Assembly: GCA_003956705.1 (NCBI GenBank)
Contig: QZCP01000140.1
Coordinates: 4,189 to 68,188, forward strand
Reading direction: 5' to 3'
Origin: Brevipalpus yothersi
Lineage: Eukaryota > Arthropoda > Arachnida > Trombidiformes > Tenuipalpidae
Length of the DNA: 64,000 bases
Shown here piece after piece: positions 1 through 13,544 of the stretch. The notes under the pieces were generated by a model. The model was not told where the DNA came from. It made no database searches and saw only the letters and a program-made list of their open reading frames with translations. Each line of letters starts with the position of its first letter. Position 1 is the first letter of the stretch. The position numbers and the translations under genes are program-made.

Positions 1-1144
1 GATGATTATAAAAGGTAGCTGAATGATGGCATTAGAGAAAACTTTGCTTTCCTTCTTATTTCTCTCAATTAGGCTTTTCAAAGCAATGTGCTGAAGAAGC
101 AAATCTCTTAACTGTTCCTTCTTGGCACTTATTCGTTCCAACCGTTGCTTTTTCTCTGTCTCTAGTTCTACCAGCTCTTGGGCAGCATTAGTTGGTAGGC
201 CAATCCACCTAATCTCCTTCTTCTCTTTGGAGATTATATTCATTGCCATTAGCACATTCAGTGCATCATATACCCGACGCCGTATGTTTTTCTGATCAAA
301 CGGCTCCTGATCTCCACCATGGAATCCTCCATGGAAAGCAGCTCTACTTGCAATAGGATCCGCAGAAAATTCAGCAACAAGCTCATCAGCAACTTCGTTG
401 TAAGTCGTGTTGCCTTTTCGCTTCACTTTTTCACAGACCTGAAGAAAGATGGGTGAGGGGAGAGATAACGAGGAAAAGAGAAAATAGAAGAATGAGGAAT
501 GAAAATATTGGTTTTTGAATCTGTAAATGAGGAAATGGTAATCCATCAAGATGATTTTAAGGAATATAATTAAGGAGAGTTGGAAGGGCAAGAATCAAGA
601 CAAAAAAGTCAGATGAAATGTAATCAATGTGAAATGTGAAATGTGAATATGGCATGGATGGAGGATAAAGAGGAGAGGAAACTGGAGCCTGTTAGCCAGT
701 AAGCATTGTTGAATGACTCATTGGTTGTCCATAAAGGAAAGTCGATGTTTGATCAAGGACAAGAGAAGGTAAACAAATGGAAATGGAAAAAATAAGAAAA
801 TAAGAAAAAGTGAAGAATAATGGCGGCTAGTTTACCTTCATTGAAAAGTGTCTCAGTCCTTTGCCACTTTTTGCATCTTGTTTTCGCCTTTTCAGAGGCG
901 GCTGACCATTATCATTCTCTATCTCAGGACAGTATCGTCCAGCTTTCCCTTCCATGGCCAAAGCTGCTAGAGCAGAAGCATCACTGTTTACACCGTCAGG
1001 AACAACCCTCTGAGCGGCTATTAAATCACCACTGATCACTGTATCCGTTGTATGAGAGGCTTTGGTTTTCAGAATAGAGGGACCTGCATTGGTGTTGCTC
1101 ACACTAGGTCCAAGAAGACTTTGACTGACTCTGTTAGCAGCCAT
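1..1144 (-). CDS. Dp: Transcription factor Dp (E2F dimerisation partner), 5' part, runs off the left edge
   Basis: Dp proteins heterodimerise with E2F in the nucleus to control cell-cycle genes. Two exons are visible: 1144-836 starting at ATG, then 438-1, which continues beyond the window. The 397-bp intron has a GTAAAC donor and a TTTCTTCAG acceptor and is in phase 0. The first exon encodes a variable N-terminus of about 90 residues and a basic stretch (LKRRKQD) leading into GKGLRHFSMK. The second exon continues VCEKVKRKGNTTYNEVADEL, the winged-helix DNA-binding fold, then the hallmark FDQKNIRRRVYDALNVLMAM and SKEKKEIRWIGLP, followed by the start of the coiled-coil dimerisation region and an INDLPFII-like motif (here IIQLPFIII). 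An H/G-rich insertion, FHGGFHGGDQEP, lies between the AEFSA and FDQKN segments and seems longer than usual. The 3' half of the gene is outside the window. Confidence 0.95.
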
Positions 1145-3768
1145 AAAAGGCGATCCGATTTTGCCTCACAAATCAGCAGATATAGTGGCACCAAGGTATT
1201 ATGTTAGGATTAGGTCACCGATCAGGTACAAGTGTGATGGCTAGCCGCAAGTGATTACTGGCCACGAGCTGGTGGTGGGGATTGAGGATTGAGGCGAGGT
1301 GACGACTGCGAAGCAAGATGAGCAGAGTTCCACTGGCCCTTGTGGATATAATGATCAAGTAAAATAGATTATTGGGCTTCAATCAGCTCTCTAAAGGAGA
1401 TACTAACAAACACAAATAAGAATAAAGCTGGGGGAGGAATATGAGTGTACAGAATGAAAATATTCACAGGGAGAGTGAGATGAGGGGAGAAGATAGACAC
1501 CAGAGCGAGCGAAGGAAGAGAAAGAGGTGGAGGATGAAGCGAAGCCCGCTGAATCAATCCAATCAAACGGGCCCAAAGGATAATCAAATCACTAGTGTTT
1601 AATTGAGGTAGATGAGGCTATTGGTAAAAGAAATAAGTGAAAAGTGGGCTAGAAAACAGAGAACAGGCCAGTCCGATGATCATACAGACAGGTATGAATG
1701 TATGTGTGTGTACAAAGTGAATGTTGACAGAGCTTCAAGCGTATGAGCGCTTCAAGTGTAAACGCGCCCTGCTGTAGTGTGGACAAAGAAGAACGATTTG
1801 AACGCTCTCGCACACCGATAAGGACTCGTCCACTATCCTCTCCAATCTCCCCAATTCACTGCACACCACAAATCCCAATCCTTCACCACACTTTTATCAC
1901 CACTTCTGATGGACACTTTTACACAATCCATCAACACATTTTCACAATTAATCAATTAATCGTGACCGGTTCATTTGCAAATCCTTCGAGAACGGATCCT
2001 GATACCGCGCAAATATCTTGATCTTCAAACTTTATGATCAGCTGTTTTNCCATGCATGCGCACAGTATTCGAAGCGCCAGATTCGGATTTTTTTTTTTCA
2101 TCTCCTCTCTTCTGGACATTCCAGACTGGACCAATCAAATGGGACTTCCCCAAACGAATGATATTCAGAGAATGTCTCTGATGATATGGCACAAGACTAA
2201 TGCCATGTGGTCTATCAACTTCTCTCTCCCCATGCAATATCACCACTAATAACACCCTCCCCATGATCCCCCATGATCCTCACCCACCTCCTCCTTCCCT
2301 TATCTAACTATTAGCACACATTTTAAACAATCGAGATTCTTTCTTCTATCAGTTTTTCATGTATTTCGTGAAGCAATTTCCTTCTTTCTTTCACTCATTT
2401 CTCATCTTCAATTTTTGCTTCTCGTTCTCTCAATAAAGCCTCAATTTATTTTCTGATTCCGTTGAAAAGTTCTTCATTCTCATCTTGAGTCTACCATCAG
2501 GTATGTATTGATCAAATTATTCAATTTTCCTTGCACCTGATTTTCCAAGAACATTTTTTTATTCTCAAAAAACAGGACAAGACTAATGTGAAAAGCACAC
2601 TGTAACATTCTCGCTTGGATAATATTCATATATCTTCAAAAACATTTTTCACAAATTTGTCCTAGGATTCAAGCCCAATATCAGCTGTTCATATTCGCTC
2701 CATGACATTCATTGTCAAATGTCCATACAAATGAATAATTATCTGCGCTTTCATCACACCTGGAACTCCGACAGCTATTTTTTGCTTCATCTCTTGGTTC
2801 TAAATGATTCCAATTCAATCAATGAGAGAAACAGAAAAAGGGCTCGGGAAAGAAGATAAATCATGAGCTTGGAAACTCTTCTGTGAGATGAAGGGCCACA
2901 AAATCCAACTAAAAGTATCCTCAATTGTTACCTTCATCCAAGTAGTTAGTTTTTTTACCAATATGACATTTTCTTGGCCGCATTATAGTGAAATTCAAAA
3001 AATCTCTTGTTACGATTAAATAGCTTATGGATGGTAAGGGTTCAGATAATTTTGAGGTTACAGCTATCCTGATTTCATTATTTGGAAGAGATATTCTTAA
3101 TTTTCTACAAATGCTGCGATTCCTTTTCCGATTCCATAGCATTATCTACAGCATTATTCGACTTAATTGTAGAAGACAAAAGTCCTCAATCAGATATCTA
3201 TACCTATTTCATTGGATAATGACTGATGTTGAAATATCTAAAATCTTTGTCGTTAAGTTTCCTTTTAGTAGAGTATGATTGATGTGATGGATAAAACTCC
3301 ACATCACACGAGGAGAATTAAGACGCATCTCTCCTATGAATGCTCCATTGTTTCCGAGACTAGCTTCTGCCTCGTGCTGGATGAAATGACGACTATTCGT
3401 GTGCATCAAGGATCAGACTGAGCTCTTTTCTTCCCTGAAATAAGCAGTTGAGTTTTTCGTTATCATTATTACTGAACAAAGTTCAAGCTGCTGTATCTAG
3501 TATGGACAATTTTCTTTCCGGTTTATCAGTGGTTTATCTGTGACTGCTTAGCCCACTTGTGAACAGTGACGATAAGAACATATGGTAAATAATTCCTTAC
3601 TCAGCGCTTTAGAAGCTCGCATAATTGCTGATTCGGCTCATTTATGGTTTCGATTGTTTTTAGCTTATCAAAATTTCAATGCCACATTGATGATTTCGTC
3701 AGTCATCCAGAGTTTTCTTTAATATCTTACTCCAAATTCAAATTGACGACTACGTTCAGGAGAGAAAC
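1145..3768. other. Intergenic region between Dp and the LDLa gene
   Basis: No convincing coding exon is visible. The first part, just upstream of the Dp ATG, should contain the Dp promoter and 5' UTR. I see no clear TATA box at a fixed distance. A single N occurs at 2049 next to CATGCATGCG, marking an unresolved base. A pyrimidine-rich stretch near 2340-2500 ends in CATCAG followed by GTATGT at about 2503. It could be a noncoding 5' exon with a splice donor, but nothing else supports that. Confidence 0.4.
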
Positions 3769-4177
3769 ATGCGAATCTTGTTATCATTTTGTGTAATTTT
3801 TGGTGAGTTTTTATTGATATCATGAGCAAATTATTCTCACAAATGCGTTCAAAAAACATGTTCATTCATTTTTTTTGTACATATTTTCGTTAGTTCTTTC
3901 CACAGCTAAGGTAAGCTGTCAACAATGCGCTTATTGCCGACCTACTGGTGATTGTATGAGTTTATCAATGGTTTGTGATGGTCGAATAGACTGCCCGGAC
4001 GGTTCTGACGAGTATGATTGCCACCATGTATGCCATTATCCAGAGTACTTCCGATGTCCCGAAAATGGATTGTGTATGGACTCCTATCATGTTTGTGATG
4101 GAATATGGGACTGCCCAAACGGTGAAGACGAGAGTCCTTACCAATGTAGCTTCCTAGGTCTAAAGAGGCGAAAATGA
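3769..4177 (+). CDS. Small secreted protein with two LDL-receptor class A modules
   Basis: Two exons, 3769-3802 and 3894-4177, joined by a 91-bp intron (donor GTGAGT, acceptor TTTTCGTTAG) give a 105-residue protein. The short first exon supplies the start and hydrophobic core of a signal peptide, MRILLSFCVIF, which continues across the junction as VLSTAKVSC. The mature part has two LDLa modules with all six cysteines each. In module 1 these are C23, C26, C32, C39, C45 and C54, with the calcium-binding CDGRIDCPDGSDE. In module 2 they are C58, C66, C72, C79, C85 and C96, with CDGIWDCPNGEDE. The protein ends in a basic tail, KRRK, with no membrane span, so it is probably secreted. An AATAAA polyadenylation signal lies at 4414-4419. 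Such modules bind calcium and often lipoprotein or protein ligands; the actual ligand is unknown. The first exon is my inference from splice signals, and it restores a good signal peptide. Confidence 0.8.
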
Positions 4178-5479
4178 ATTTTCAATCGAATCGACTTCAG
4201 AATCTCTCGAATTTCTCTTACTATATTCAGATAAGTTCAGGCATCCCTCCTTCCAGTCCTTATAGATTACCTTGTCTCGCCTAAATTATGCTGAGAATTG
4301 TTGCTAAAATTGAAAAGATTTCGAATTTTTCTGGTTTTCTGGTTTATTCATCGACAAGATCTGTAATTTTTCCCGGTAGCACTTGCTAGTGCCTATTCAG
4401 ATTAAATTGGGACAATAAAATTCATCATTGAAGGTTGGCTTTGAAATTTGAATGAAAGTGCAATGGGTGCAAGAATTTTACAGTTTTGTTTCAATCAAAG
4501 CTTGATAGATCAATGATCAGAACCTTGATCCACGCTATGCTTTTTCGAAACTATGGTATCTGCAAAATAATCTCATGACCATCTTATCTAGTCAAACGTT
4601 TTCATAAACAAGTTTGAGTTGGAAAACTTCACTTTTCTCCCAGCCAATAGTTATCCCTTGACTTTCATCGAATGTGGCAGAATGCATTCTGATGCTAGAT
4701 GATAGGTCCCGCATGATCATTGTTCCAAGGGATAGAATCATTGGAGGGAAATAATTCTGAAAATAAAAGAGCTGATCGAGGAGAAGAAAAACCTATGGAC
4801 AATCAACATTGGTTGTGAAAAAAGAGGAGAGCCTAGTTGTTTGAAGATCAACAACATTCGATTTCAATTCATTCTCTGATTTCTAATTCGATTGCGAGTG
4901 GTCACAATACTCTAATTGAGTCTTAATTCAATTTGAAAAATGATGGAATCTTTTACCAGGCTTTTGTTACTGTTTCTCTCGTTTCGCTCTTGTTTCTTTT
5001 TGCTTCTCTGTTTTCTCACTTACGACTTAGCCAAGCCACGTTTCGATGCCTTTTCATCTACAATTTTCTACTCTCTTTTGAACTAGTAGATATCTTCGAT
5101 GAATGAGAATAGGAACGGGGTGAAATCTCAGCCATGATACTTTCCATCAACTGTCAAATAATCATATAATCATTTAATTCTGTCTTTCGATGCAAAATAT
5201 GAGGCCATTCTACAGTTATACCTCGTACTGATAGAGCCATAGATTTCTGTATTTAATTTTTATCTATTTTCAGGGAAAAAGCCTTTGATATAAGAGGCAG
5301 AAAAAAAGAAGCACATAACAATGGTTAGAAGATGGTAACAATTGGAAGGATGGAACATTGCTTCCTTCGAACGCGTTCTCTCCTGACCACTGAACTTGTT
5401 CCTTAAGCTCCTCGGGCTTTGTTGATATTTTAGATTGAACAGTGAAGAGGAATGGAGAGTAGACACCAAAAGTAAGCGA

Positions 5480-5507
5480 AAAAGGAAGAAAGGAAGAAAG
5501 AAAGAAA

Positions 5508-5554
<47 letters not shown>
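5480..5554. repeat. GGAA/GAAA tract grading into (GA)n
   Basis: An imperfect purine run of AAGGAAG and GAAA units leads into about 22 perfect GA dinucleotides at 5510-5554. Confidence 0.95.
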
Positions 5555-5557
<3 letters not shown>

Positions 5558-5845
5558 AGTCCACACTTGCCAGCGGAAAAGATGCTACAAACTGTGAGGA
5601 GTGATGAGGAAAGTGAAAGTTAGCTCAGCTATAGGTTCCTCATCCACATCCCCATCACTTCTCCCCTCCTTTCCTCTGGCTTACTGGTATAGGCGGATAA
5701 TTGAATTATATCGCAGGTCCCTTGGCTTCTCCACCAGACTAGCCTGATCCTTGCTCTCCGCTCGTACAACCAGCATGCAGGCCCTCATCAATGGGATTTT
5801 CATTCATCTTCTTGATTGAACTGAATCATCTTTTGGCCATTCGCA

Positions 5846-5849
5846 TCTC

Positions 5850-5884
<35 letters not shown>

Positions 5885-5893
5885 CTCTCTCTT
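5846..5893. repeat. (CT)n with internal (CTTT)n
   Basis: CT dinucleotides pass into CTTT tetranucleotides and back to CT, a compound pyrimidine microsatellite. Confidence 0.95.
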
Positions 5894-7687
5894 ACCACAT
5901 TTCTTGCCTCCGAGAAGAGGATTCTTATGAATGCTCATTCTCGCTCTCATGACGTTTAACTGGATTACAAGTTAGCAGCTTTCAACTGGCTGGACATCAA
6001 ATCAGTCAACAAAATATCATGAATCATCTGAACGATAAAATTGATAGCTGCTTATCAGTACATTTTTATACACCATCACTTGATTTACTAGATCATTTGG
6101 ATTAGCTGATCAAGAGGGCTAATCATGAACACATATTCATGATTTTGATTTTGACTTCCTAGAGGAAGTTTCAAGATGATTCTTCGGAAGAAAAAACTTC
6201 CCATCAATAATTCCAAAGAAATCAGGGAGGATGCCTCCTCCTATTCCCCGTCCATCTTGTATTTATAGGCTGAGATGATGAGTATTTCACTAGCAGTAAG
6301 AAAGGACAAAATTTTTGAGATTTCCAAAGGTTCTATTGTAAGCTGGGTGGATAAATTGATCTAGAAGCTCCAACTGCAGACCGATCGATTTCAAATTGTT
6401 CACAATTGGATTACAATTGATAATGCTGACAATTTTCTCCTATTTTCTATCTCCGATTGTTTCATTTGCTGTTCTCTTGGATCGCTTCCATTCCCATATG
6501 CTCGATGGTACTGATCGTATTTTGGAAGCGAAATATGTCAACTCTTTTTGTGAATCAATTTATCAAACTCTTCGTAAGAACATCTAACAATAAGCCCAGA
6601 ATGTGGTAAAGATGAAGAGGGAAAAGAAATGGAAAAAATCCACAAAGCTCAATCCCATGTCATCCATGATATCATTGACTGGGTATCATGCACTCAACTG
6701 AGCTCTTGTTCAGGCGCAATTGGCCGTAAGTTTTACAGAGTGAAGATCAAGACAACCTCTAGAGCTCTCCTTCTAACTGGTGATGATTTCCCTGTGGTTT
6801 TATTCCACCATATTTCAAGACTCATGTCATTTTTGAGCAAATATTAAGGCGAGAATAGAAGGAAAAAAATATCAGCAAAATTATGAAGCTGATTCCTAGG
6901 TGATAATTTCCGTCGAAAAACGGTAAAACCTCATTTTATAGAATTCCTCGCTTGTAAAAGCTCTATTTAGATTTTTAATCAAACTGACATTATATTCTTT
7001 AACCAACCAGATGAAACATATCATGTTGGTTTTCCGAGAATAATGTCAAGAACTTGTATCTCAAGATTAGATATTACTTTCTTTATTAATCCAGAATCGA
7101 TGATTTTTATTGTACATGATGATTCGAATAGTGGATAAAGTAGTAATCAAAGAGGTGACTCTCCAGGTTTGGAAACTATCCTTATCGGATGAAAAATTTT
7201 TCACTAAATTGTTGACGAAATCAGACATCTATATAATATCGAGCACCGAATATTCTAGGCTCTTGCGATCATGCTGTTTCGATCACGTGTAGCGACAGCA
7301 AGACTCAAGAAAACTCCAATGAGCTCACAAGTTTAGGAGGATATTTCATCTCTTCGATCCTCACTAATATTATTCCAAGATTTTTCCCGCTTGGAAGAAG
7401 CTTGGAAGGAGCTTGATTTTGTCGAAAGTCTATATTTGATGGTCAAATTGAGGTGGAAATCATCAGTCAGATCACGCACGAGAAAGCTACTCAAAGCTAT
7501 TTCACCAACTTCACAGAAAGACTGCGATGAAATGATAATCTTTGGCATAGTCACAATTTTTTCACTCTGGTCAGATTTGATTGTTAAAGATCGTTCTTAT
7601 TGATTTTCATAGACAAACTCTAATTCATTGAGATGTTCTAGATTCCACACTCACGAATATTTGTTTCCACCTTTCAGAGCTATTCAC

Positions 7688-8578
7688 TTAAAATATCTGC
7701 GAGGATATGTTGGGCTTCATATCACTAGAGTTGATTGCAGGAGAGTAGCCAGGATGATGACTTGTGTGAGGAAGATGATGGGATCCAGGATGACCACTCA
7801 TCAAGAATCCACTAGCTGCTAGACAGGATGACCCAATGACCGAACCGGCTGAGTGCATGGCCATCAAAGCTGCTTTTGCGGTATGAGAATTAAGATGATT
7901 ATTGTTCAGATGATGGGGACTCGACATGGTGGATAAGCTTGTATTTGGCATAGTCCACTTTGGTGATGTGGGTATGGATGAGATATTACATGAGACAGAC
8001 GATTGTGATAGACCATGAGGAGAATTAATATTTTTACCAATTCCTAGTAAAGATAAGGACAAACGCAATGATCAATGAATTGACTTCGTTTGAATGAGCT
8101 AAAAAATCGATATCAGCAGAAACAATTCTGAAAAAATTCTAGTCAATATAATGGGAAATATGTGAGAGAGCAAGTCGAAGGGCAAAGAGAAGAATGAGAC
8201 TATATCGTTCATCATGAATATTTAATTTACAGCATCTACCACTTAATGACTACATAGCAATTTTTTCCCTCATGATGATACCTATTATTCCCACATCCTA
8301 TCTGCGTCCCATAGTTTGAGAGCTTGTAAAAATAAGATGAAGGGAAAGATGGAAGACAATTGGTAAGGAGGAACCATTCGTATGCTGTATGAGTTGGACC
8401 CACATTGTCAGTGGTTCAATAATGGAGCAATAGAGATGCTTGACGACCGAATGGAAGGAGAAAAATGATCGAATTAGCGGCAAAATGATTGGAAAGATCT
8501 TGTTTGCTAGATGTATCCGATGAAATAGTGACACAATCGCTACTCTCCATCACTAGATAACTGCCATACATTCCAACT

Positions 8579-8647
<69 letters not shown>

Positions 8648-9164
8648 TGCAATGAGAACGTTGAATAAGGATGACATTCGAATAGAAGCGAAGAAAATGT
8701 TAGTGGACCATTAGAATCAAGGCAGACCAGGGAAAGGGATCGCTTGCAGGCTGGAGCTGTTTGCCAGCATCTTTTCTTCTTCTTCTTCCCCACATTCTTT
8801 TCCTCCTATTTCTCCTCATCTCTCCGCTTATTCTTCCCCATCGTAGATTGAACATCAGGTTCTGATGGATATTTCATTCTATAAATGGTGCTTCTTAAAC
8901 ATGCCACCATTTATTTCCATTAATGTCCGCCAAGCTCGTGAGATACTGACTTAAGGCTCGATCTCTCCTCCAGGCTGCTACTCACTGACATCCTTCTCTG
9001 AATATATCTCTTAGACTTGCTATTTTGCTTATTCTTTCTCACTGATCTTAATGATTATTGTCTTCTTCTAACCAAACTAAGCCCTAAGACCATGCATACA
9101 ATGAAGCAGTTTCAAAAGAAGAATACTTAATCAGTTATGATGAGGAGGAAAAAGAACTTTCTTC

Positions 9165-9207
<43 letters not shown>

Positions 9208-12200
9208 ACTCACTTTCTTGTTCAACCCAAACAATCATTTTTTGTTAGGCTATTCCATTTTCCCTCAGTTTCATGATCGATTCTATAATTCATTCATCTT
9301 CTCACCCATTTTTCTTTCTCTTCCACCCAGTTGGCTCCTATCATCATTCGAAACGATTATCTGTTTCCGCCTTTGCTCTAACAGAATTTCACCTAGATGG
9401 TTGACTTTTTGCCAATTTTACCATTTCTCATCCAGATAAGAGCCAATCTTCGATTCTCCACTGTCTCATGAATGGCTAAGTAATCGAATAGAGAAGAAGA
9501 TGAATAAATCGTCTCAATTTCTCACTGGTGTGGCCTGAGGCCAAGAGACCCTGTGGATCGAGTTTGCGATGATAGTTCAAATAGAGCGAGGAAATATCAA
9601 TGATAATTGAACGAGATGATCCCAATTTATTCGAGTATTCTTCAATAAACAATTATGTTAAAGGCTACCAGGTGATGCCAGAAATTCTGATCTCTATTTC
9701 AAAATTATCTCTCTCTCTCTTCCTCTTTGGTGAGCCTCAACAGGCATGTCATATCACGCTCACTTGAATTTTGATCATCCATAGTATGAACAAAACATTG
9801 GAAGAGAATTGGCAAGCATTCTAGCTTTTTCATATCGAATAATTCATGAATCTCGAGAGAAGCGTGAAAAAGAATCACAGTCAATGCAGGCTGGTGGGCA
9901 TACTGAAACGATTGTAAGAGAATGCTGTAGATAAAACTTTGAGCGAATCTTCCATGCATTTCTAGAGGCTGGAAGAAAGGAAATATTATTCGGTTTGTGA
10001 TGCTCACACGTGGAGGCTATGAGTTTTCGAATGTTCATGAGGCAGTTGAGGGAAGGAGGAAGGAAAGAGGAAGACTCCTCTGTATAGGGCCTAGCTCATG
10101 ATGAAAGGTCTGTTTTCAATTAAAGTAAGTAATTCACTTGACGGGCTCGCCAATTGAAAACCGATGATCATTTTCTATGTAGACATTGGAGAAGCTGAAT
10201 CCAAGTAAAATTGTGTGATCAAAGCTTATGCAATATTCCCCACTCTGATAACCACTAAAATCTTCTGCATGAAACTGACAAATCCATTATCATATTGAAA
10301 TAGTGCTTGTTGACACCGAAGCACTCCAGAGTAGCGCATTTTATGAGAATTTGAAGTGCTCTATTCAATTATTCTTATCACTTCTCTACCATCATCTTGC
10401 CACTTCGGACTCTTATCCTGATTCAATTGATCGGCTAGCATACATATAATCGATTTTAATCAGAACAAAATTGATCATCACAATTTTGCTCTTTTCCTTT
10501 CATGCAGGAGATTTGAGAGATTCTCAAATTCTGCTCAGTTTTCAGAGTACGGTTTGGTTTGTCCTTATTCCTCACAAAATGATTATGAACGAAGTTCGAT
10601 CAACTTACCATTCATAAGTTTGCCATTATCGTTGACCAATGGATGAAGTTTATTTTGATGAATATCTTTGGATGGAGAATCGGATATCGAACCATTCGAT
10701 CCTCCATGGTTTATTTGACTATCTCCAAGTGTGTTTGTATTACTAGTTTTTGTGCTACTAGAACTAGTGTTTAGAGAATTACTAGTATTGTTTGTGTTCG
10801 AAGGGCAACTTGTATCTGAATTGGGTGAAACAGGATTGGATGTGGAATTGCTATTCAAAGGTGTTGTGGCTCCATTCACTCCACCATTATGGACTGAATT
10901 CACGTTACTGTTCCCCTGATTACCTGTTTGATTGGAACCGGGCGATTTCTGAGTGTTTAAGCGTTCTTGTTTTCGAAATTTAGCCCTCCTATTCTGGAAC
11001 CATACCTAAATATGGATGAAAAATTGAAGCTAAAAATGAATACTGTGTTTATACTCGGTTTTCTTCATTCAGTTGAGTTTGCAACATTCATGTTTTCTAT
11101 AAAAGAGCATGCTATGGATATTGGGTATGCTGGAAATGTTGGAAATCAGAGAGCATGTTCCTGAAACAAGATAGAGCTTTCATGTGTGTTTACTATATCA
11201 TCTTCTATTTGGCTGTATAATGAGGCTTATGGTGAATGATATTGAACTGGATGGGCAGGAAATAAGTAATGATTGAGAGAGAAGTTTTTTTGGTACTTGA
11301 ATTGACAAGAAATATTCTGAGCATAAAATTTGAATAACACACAGTTGTGAATACTAATTTGTCTAGTCTTCCAGCTTTCAGAACACTGTGATGTTATATG
11401 CATGAAAACACGGTTAATATCATGAATTTCAATTGGGATGTCTGCCAATTGAAAACTCGAATTTGAATATTTAACCATGAATATGATTAGATACAGAGGG
11501 TTAGTTATGTGAATTGCGTTAGAGGGCTTTGATTAAGAAAGGAATAGAGAGAGAACCAAATTCTGTCGGAATATAGTTCATCCAAGTTTTTGCTCTGATA
11601 GAGAATGATAGAGTTGCGGCTGCATGTCAAAGGGATGATGAATGTTCTCATCGAGAAAATGTAGCCTTCCAGTTTGATAATTCTGATCTCCTCTACAAAT
11701 CTTTGTTCAGATTGCGATGATGGTTCAGAGTGCTTGGGAGCCCTCGCTTCTTAGGGAGGGATCGATGAAGTGAGAGAGCTAATGATGAAGTATTTGGAAG
11801 CTACCTGTTCATGTTCATAATTGCTTCCTCAAAAGATGTTAGAATTAATTGAAACGTTGAGATATATCTTGGGCTAATAAAATTTTACCTGTTTTACATC
11901 TCGAATCTGAGTAAAAATTTTGCGGGTGTAATGAGAGGATTTTCAAGGGGAAATATTGTGAAAACTACAACGTAAGCAAATTAGCTATGTTAGTCATTGA
12001 TCATAGGTCTAAACTAAATATAGTTTGCAGTGAATGACCACTAGAACATGCTAATTTTCACACTAGGTTCATTTGATTAGGGGATTAATTAAATCAAAAA
12101 ACGTTCAATTGAACATGTTGATTGTTCTTTGATTTGGTATCGTATCAACCATCGAAAAGACACAAACAAAAACTTGAAGATGAGTACAAGTTTCAGTAGA

Positions 12201-13470
12201 AAGAAACATTACCATGAACAAGGTTATTTATCAGTGAATATAGAATTGAATCATTCATGAGGTAATTGAATTTAGATAATCGAATGAAGAAAATCACTGA
12301 GAAGAGGAACCAGAGGCGTTAGGGCTGAGTTTGAAGAATTTTTGTTGCTCTAGAGAGGAGAATGAGTAAGAAATGGATCGAGAGTTATCTGAATAACCAG
12401 AATTTTGAAAAGACATACATTGATGAACACAAGAAGTTGAGGTTGAGGTGGGAAGAAAAGAAAGATGAAGAGGGTAGAGAAGGTCTCGTATACTAAGCTG
12501 AAAACTCAATTAAGTGAGCCTCCTTAATTCAGTTATGAGTGATAACTCACTTTAACATGATTTAAAGGGTGCCAATTTTGAGAGCAAAGACTCTATTGAC
12601 AAGCTTGATCGAATATATTTCACGTTCTCATCATCAACTGATTATTCTTACCATTATTCACTTAGTGAACAATCAGACGTGCTCCCCAAATAATTGCAAC
12701 TTGTTGCCCCTTTAATGCCACTTCACTGCTGAAATAAGCCATCCATTGTTTCTCATACCTTGAGCGTCATCATGTCCCCCTTTTTTCACCTCTCCTTCTT
12801 CAATTCATTTCTAATTATTGGCTATCATGTACAATAGCTATAGAAATTTTCATCTGATATCTCACAAAGAGGTCAGTCTGCTCAAATTATGATCGAAAAA
12901 CATCCATTAAGGAAGAATCGTGTCTATTCGGAGGGACCATGAAGAGTCGTCATCAGTTTTGATGAAGGCTATAAACAGTGAAATAAATGGTGAACAATCC
13001 TCCACTTTTTCATGATCATCATCCTGAAAATTAGAGATGCGAATCTCTCCTTCTTTTGGCTTCCTCAATCCAATCATCCTTCCCATCTTCAGTTTTCCTG
13101 TCTATTCATCCCTGCTACCCACAATTGATTCCGCTTTGTTTCACAGCTCCTTCCATATTTTTCTTTGTTGATCCATGCCTCTTTTCCTCCACTCATTAAA
13201 GCATCCATTTTTCATCACCCGCAAGGCATATTGCTGCTTATCATCAGTTATTCTTGTCATTTTGTCTTTTATTTCGCTGCAATTTTATACCAATGAAAGC
13301 ATCAAAATTTCTTTTCTTTCAACTCTTCAAACTTTCAATATTGTTTTGGAACAAATCTCGTTCGACATAAACACTCAATCAATTGATAGTCCAGCAACCT
13401 CATTCTGATAACTAGGTCTGAGTGACTAGTTCACTGTTCATTCTTGTCCTTCGATCGACAATATTTATCT

Positions 13471-13544
<74 letters not shown>

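Larger units (their letters stand above)
4178..7687. other. Intergenic region with two simple repeats and weak ORFs
   Basis: Apart from the LDLa 3' UTR and the Phox2 3' flank, I recognise no gene. Simple repeats occur at about 5480-5554 and 5846-5893. Short ORFs at 6396-6587, 6629-6847 and 7391-7603 (plus) have no family signature and no supported splice structure. They are treated here as probably non-coding. Confidence 0.4.
8044..10608 (-). other. Phox2 intron 2
   Basis: Bounded by donor GTAAGT (10608 side) and acceptor TTTACTAG (8044 side). It contains two long CT tracts, at 8582-8643 and 9169-9203. Nothing in it resembles a coding exon. Confidence 0.9.

Noticed and set aside
8416..8793. 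125-residue minus-strand ORF with a long Arg-Glu repeat
   Set aside because: It is the translation of the (CT)n tract at 8582-8643 inside Phox2 intron 2 and has no homology outside the repeat.
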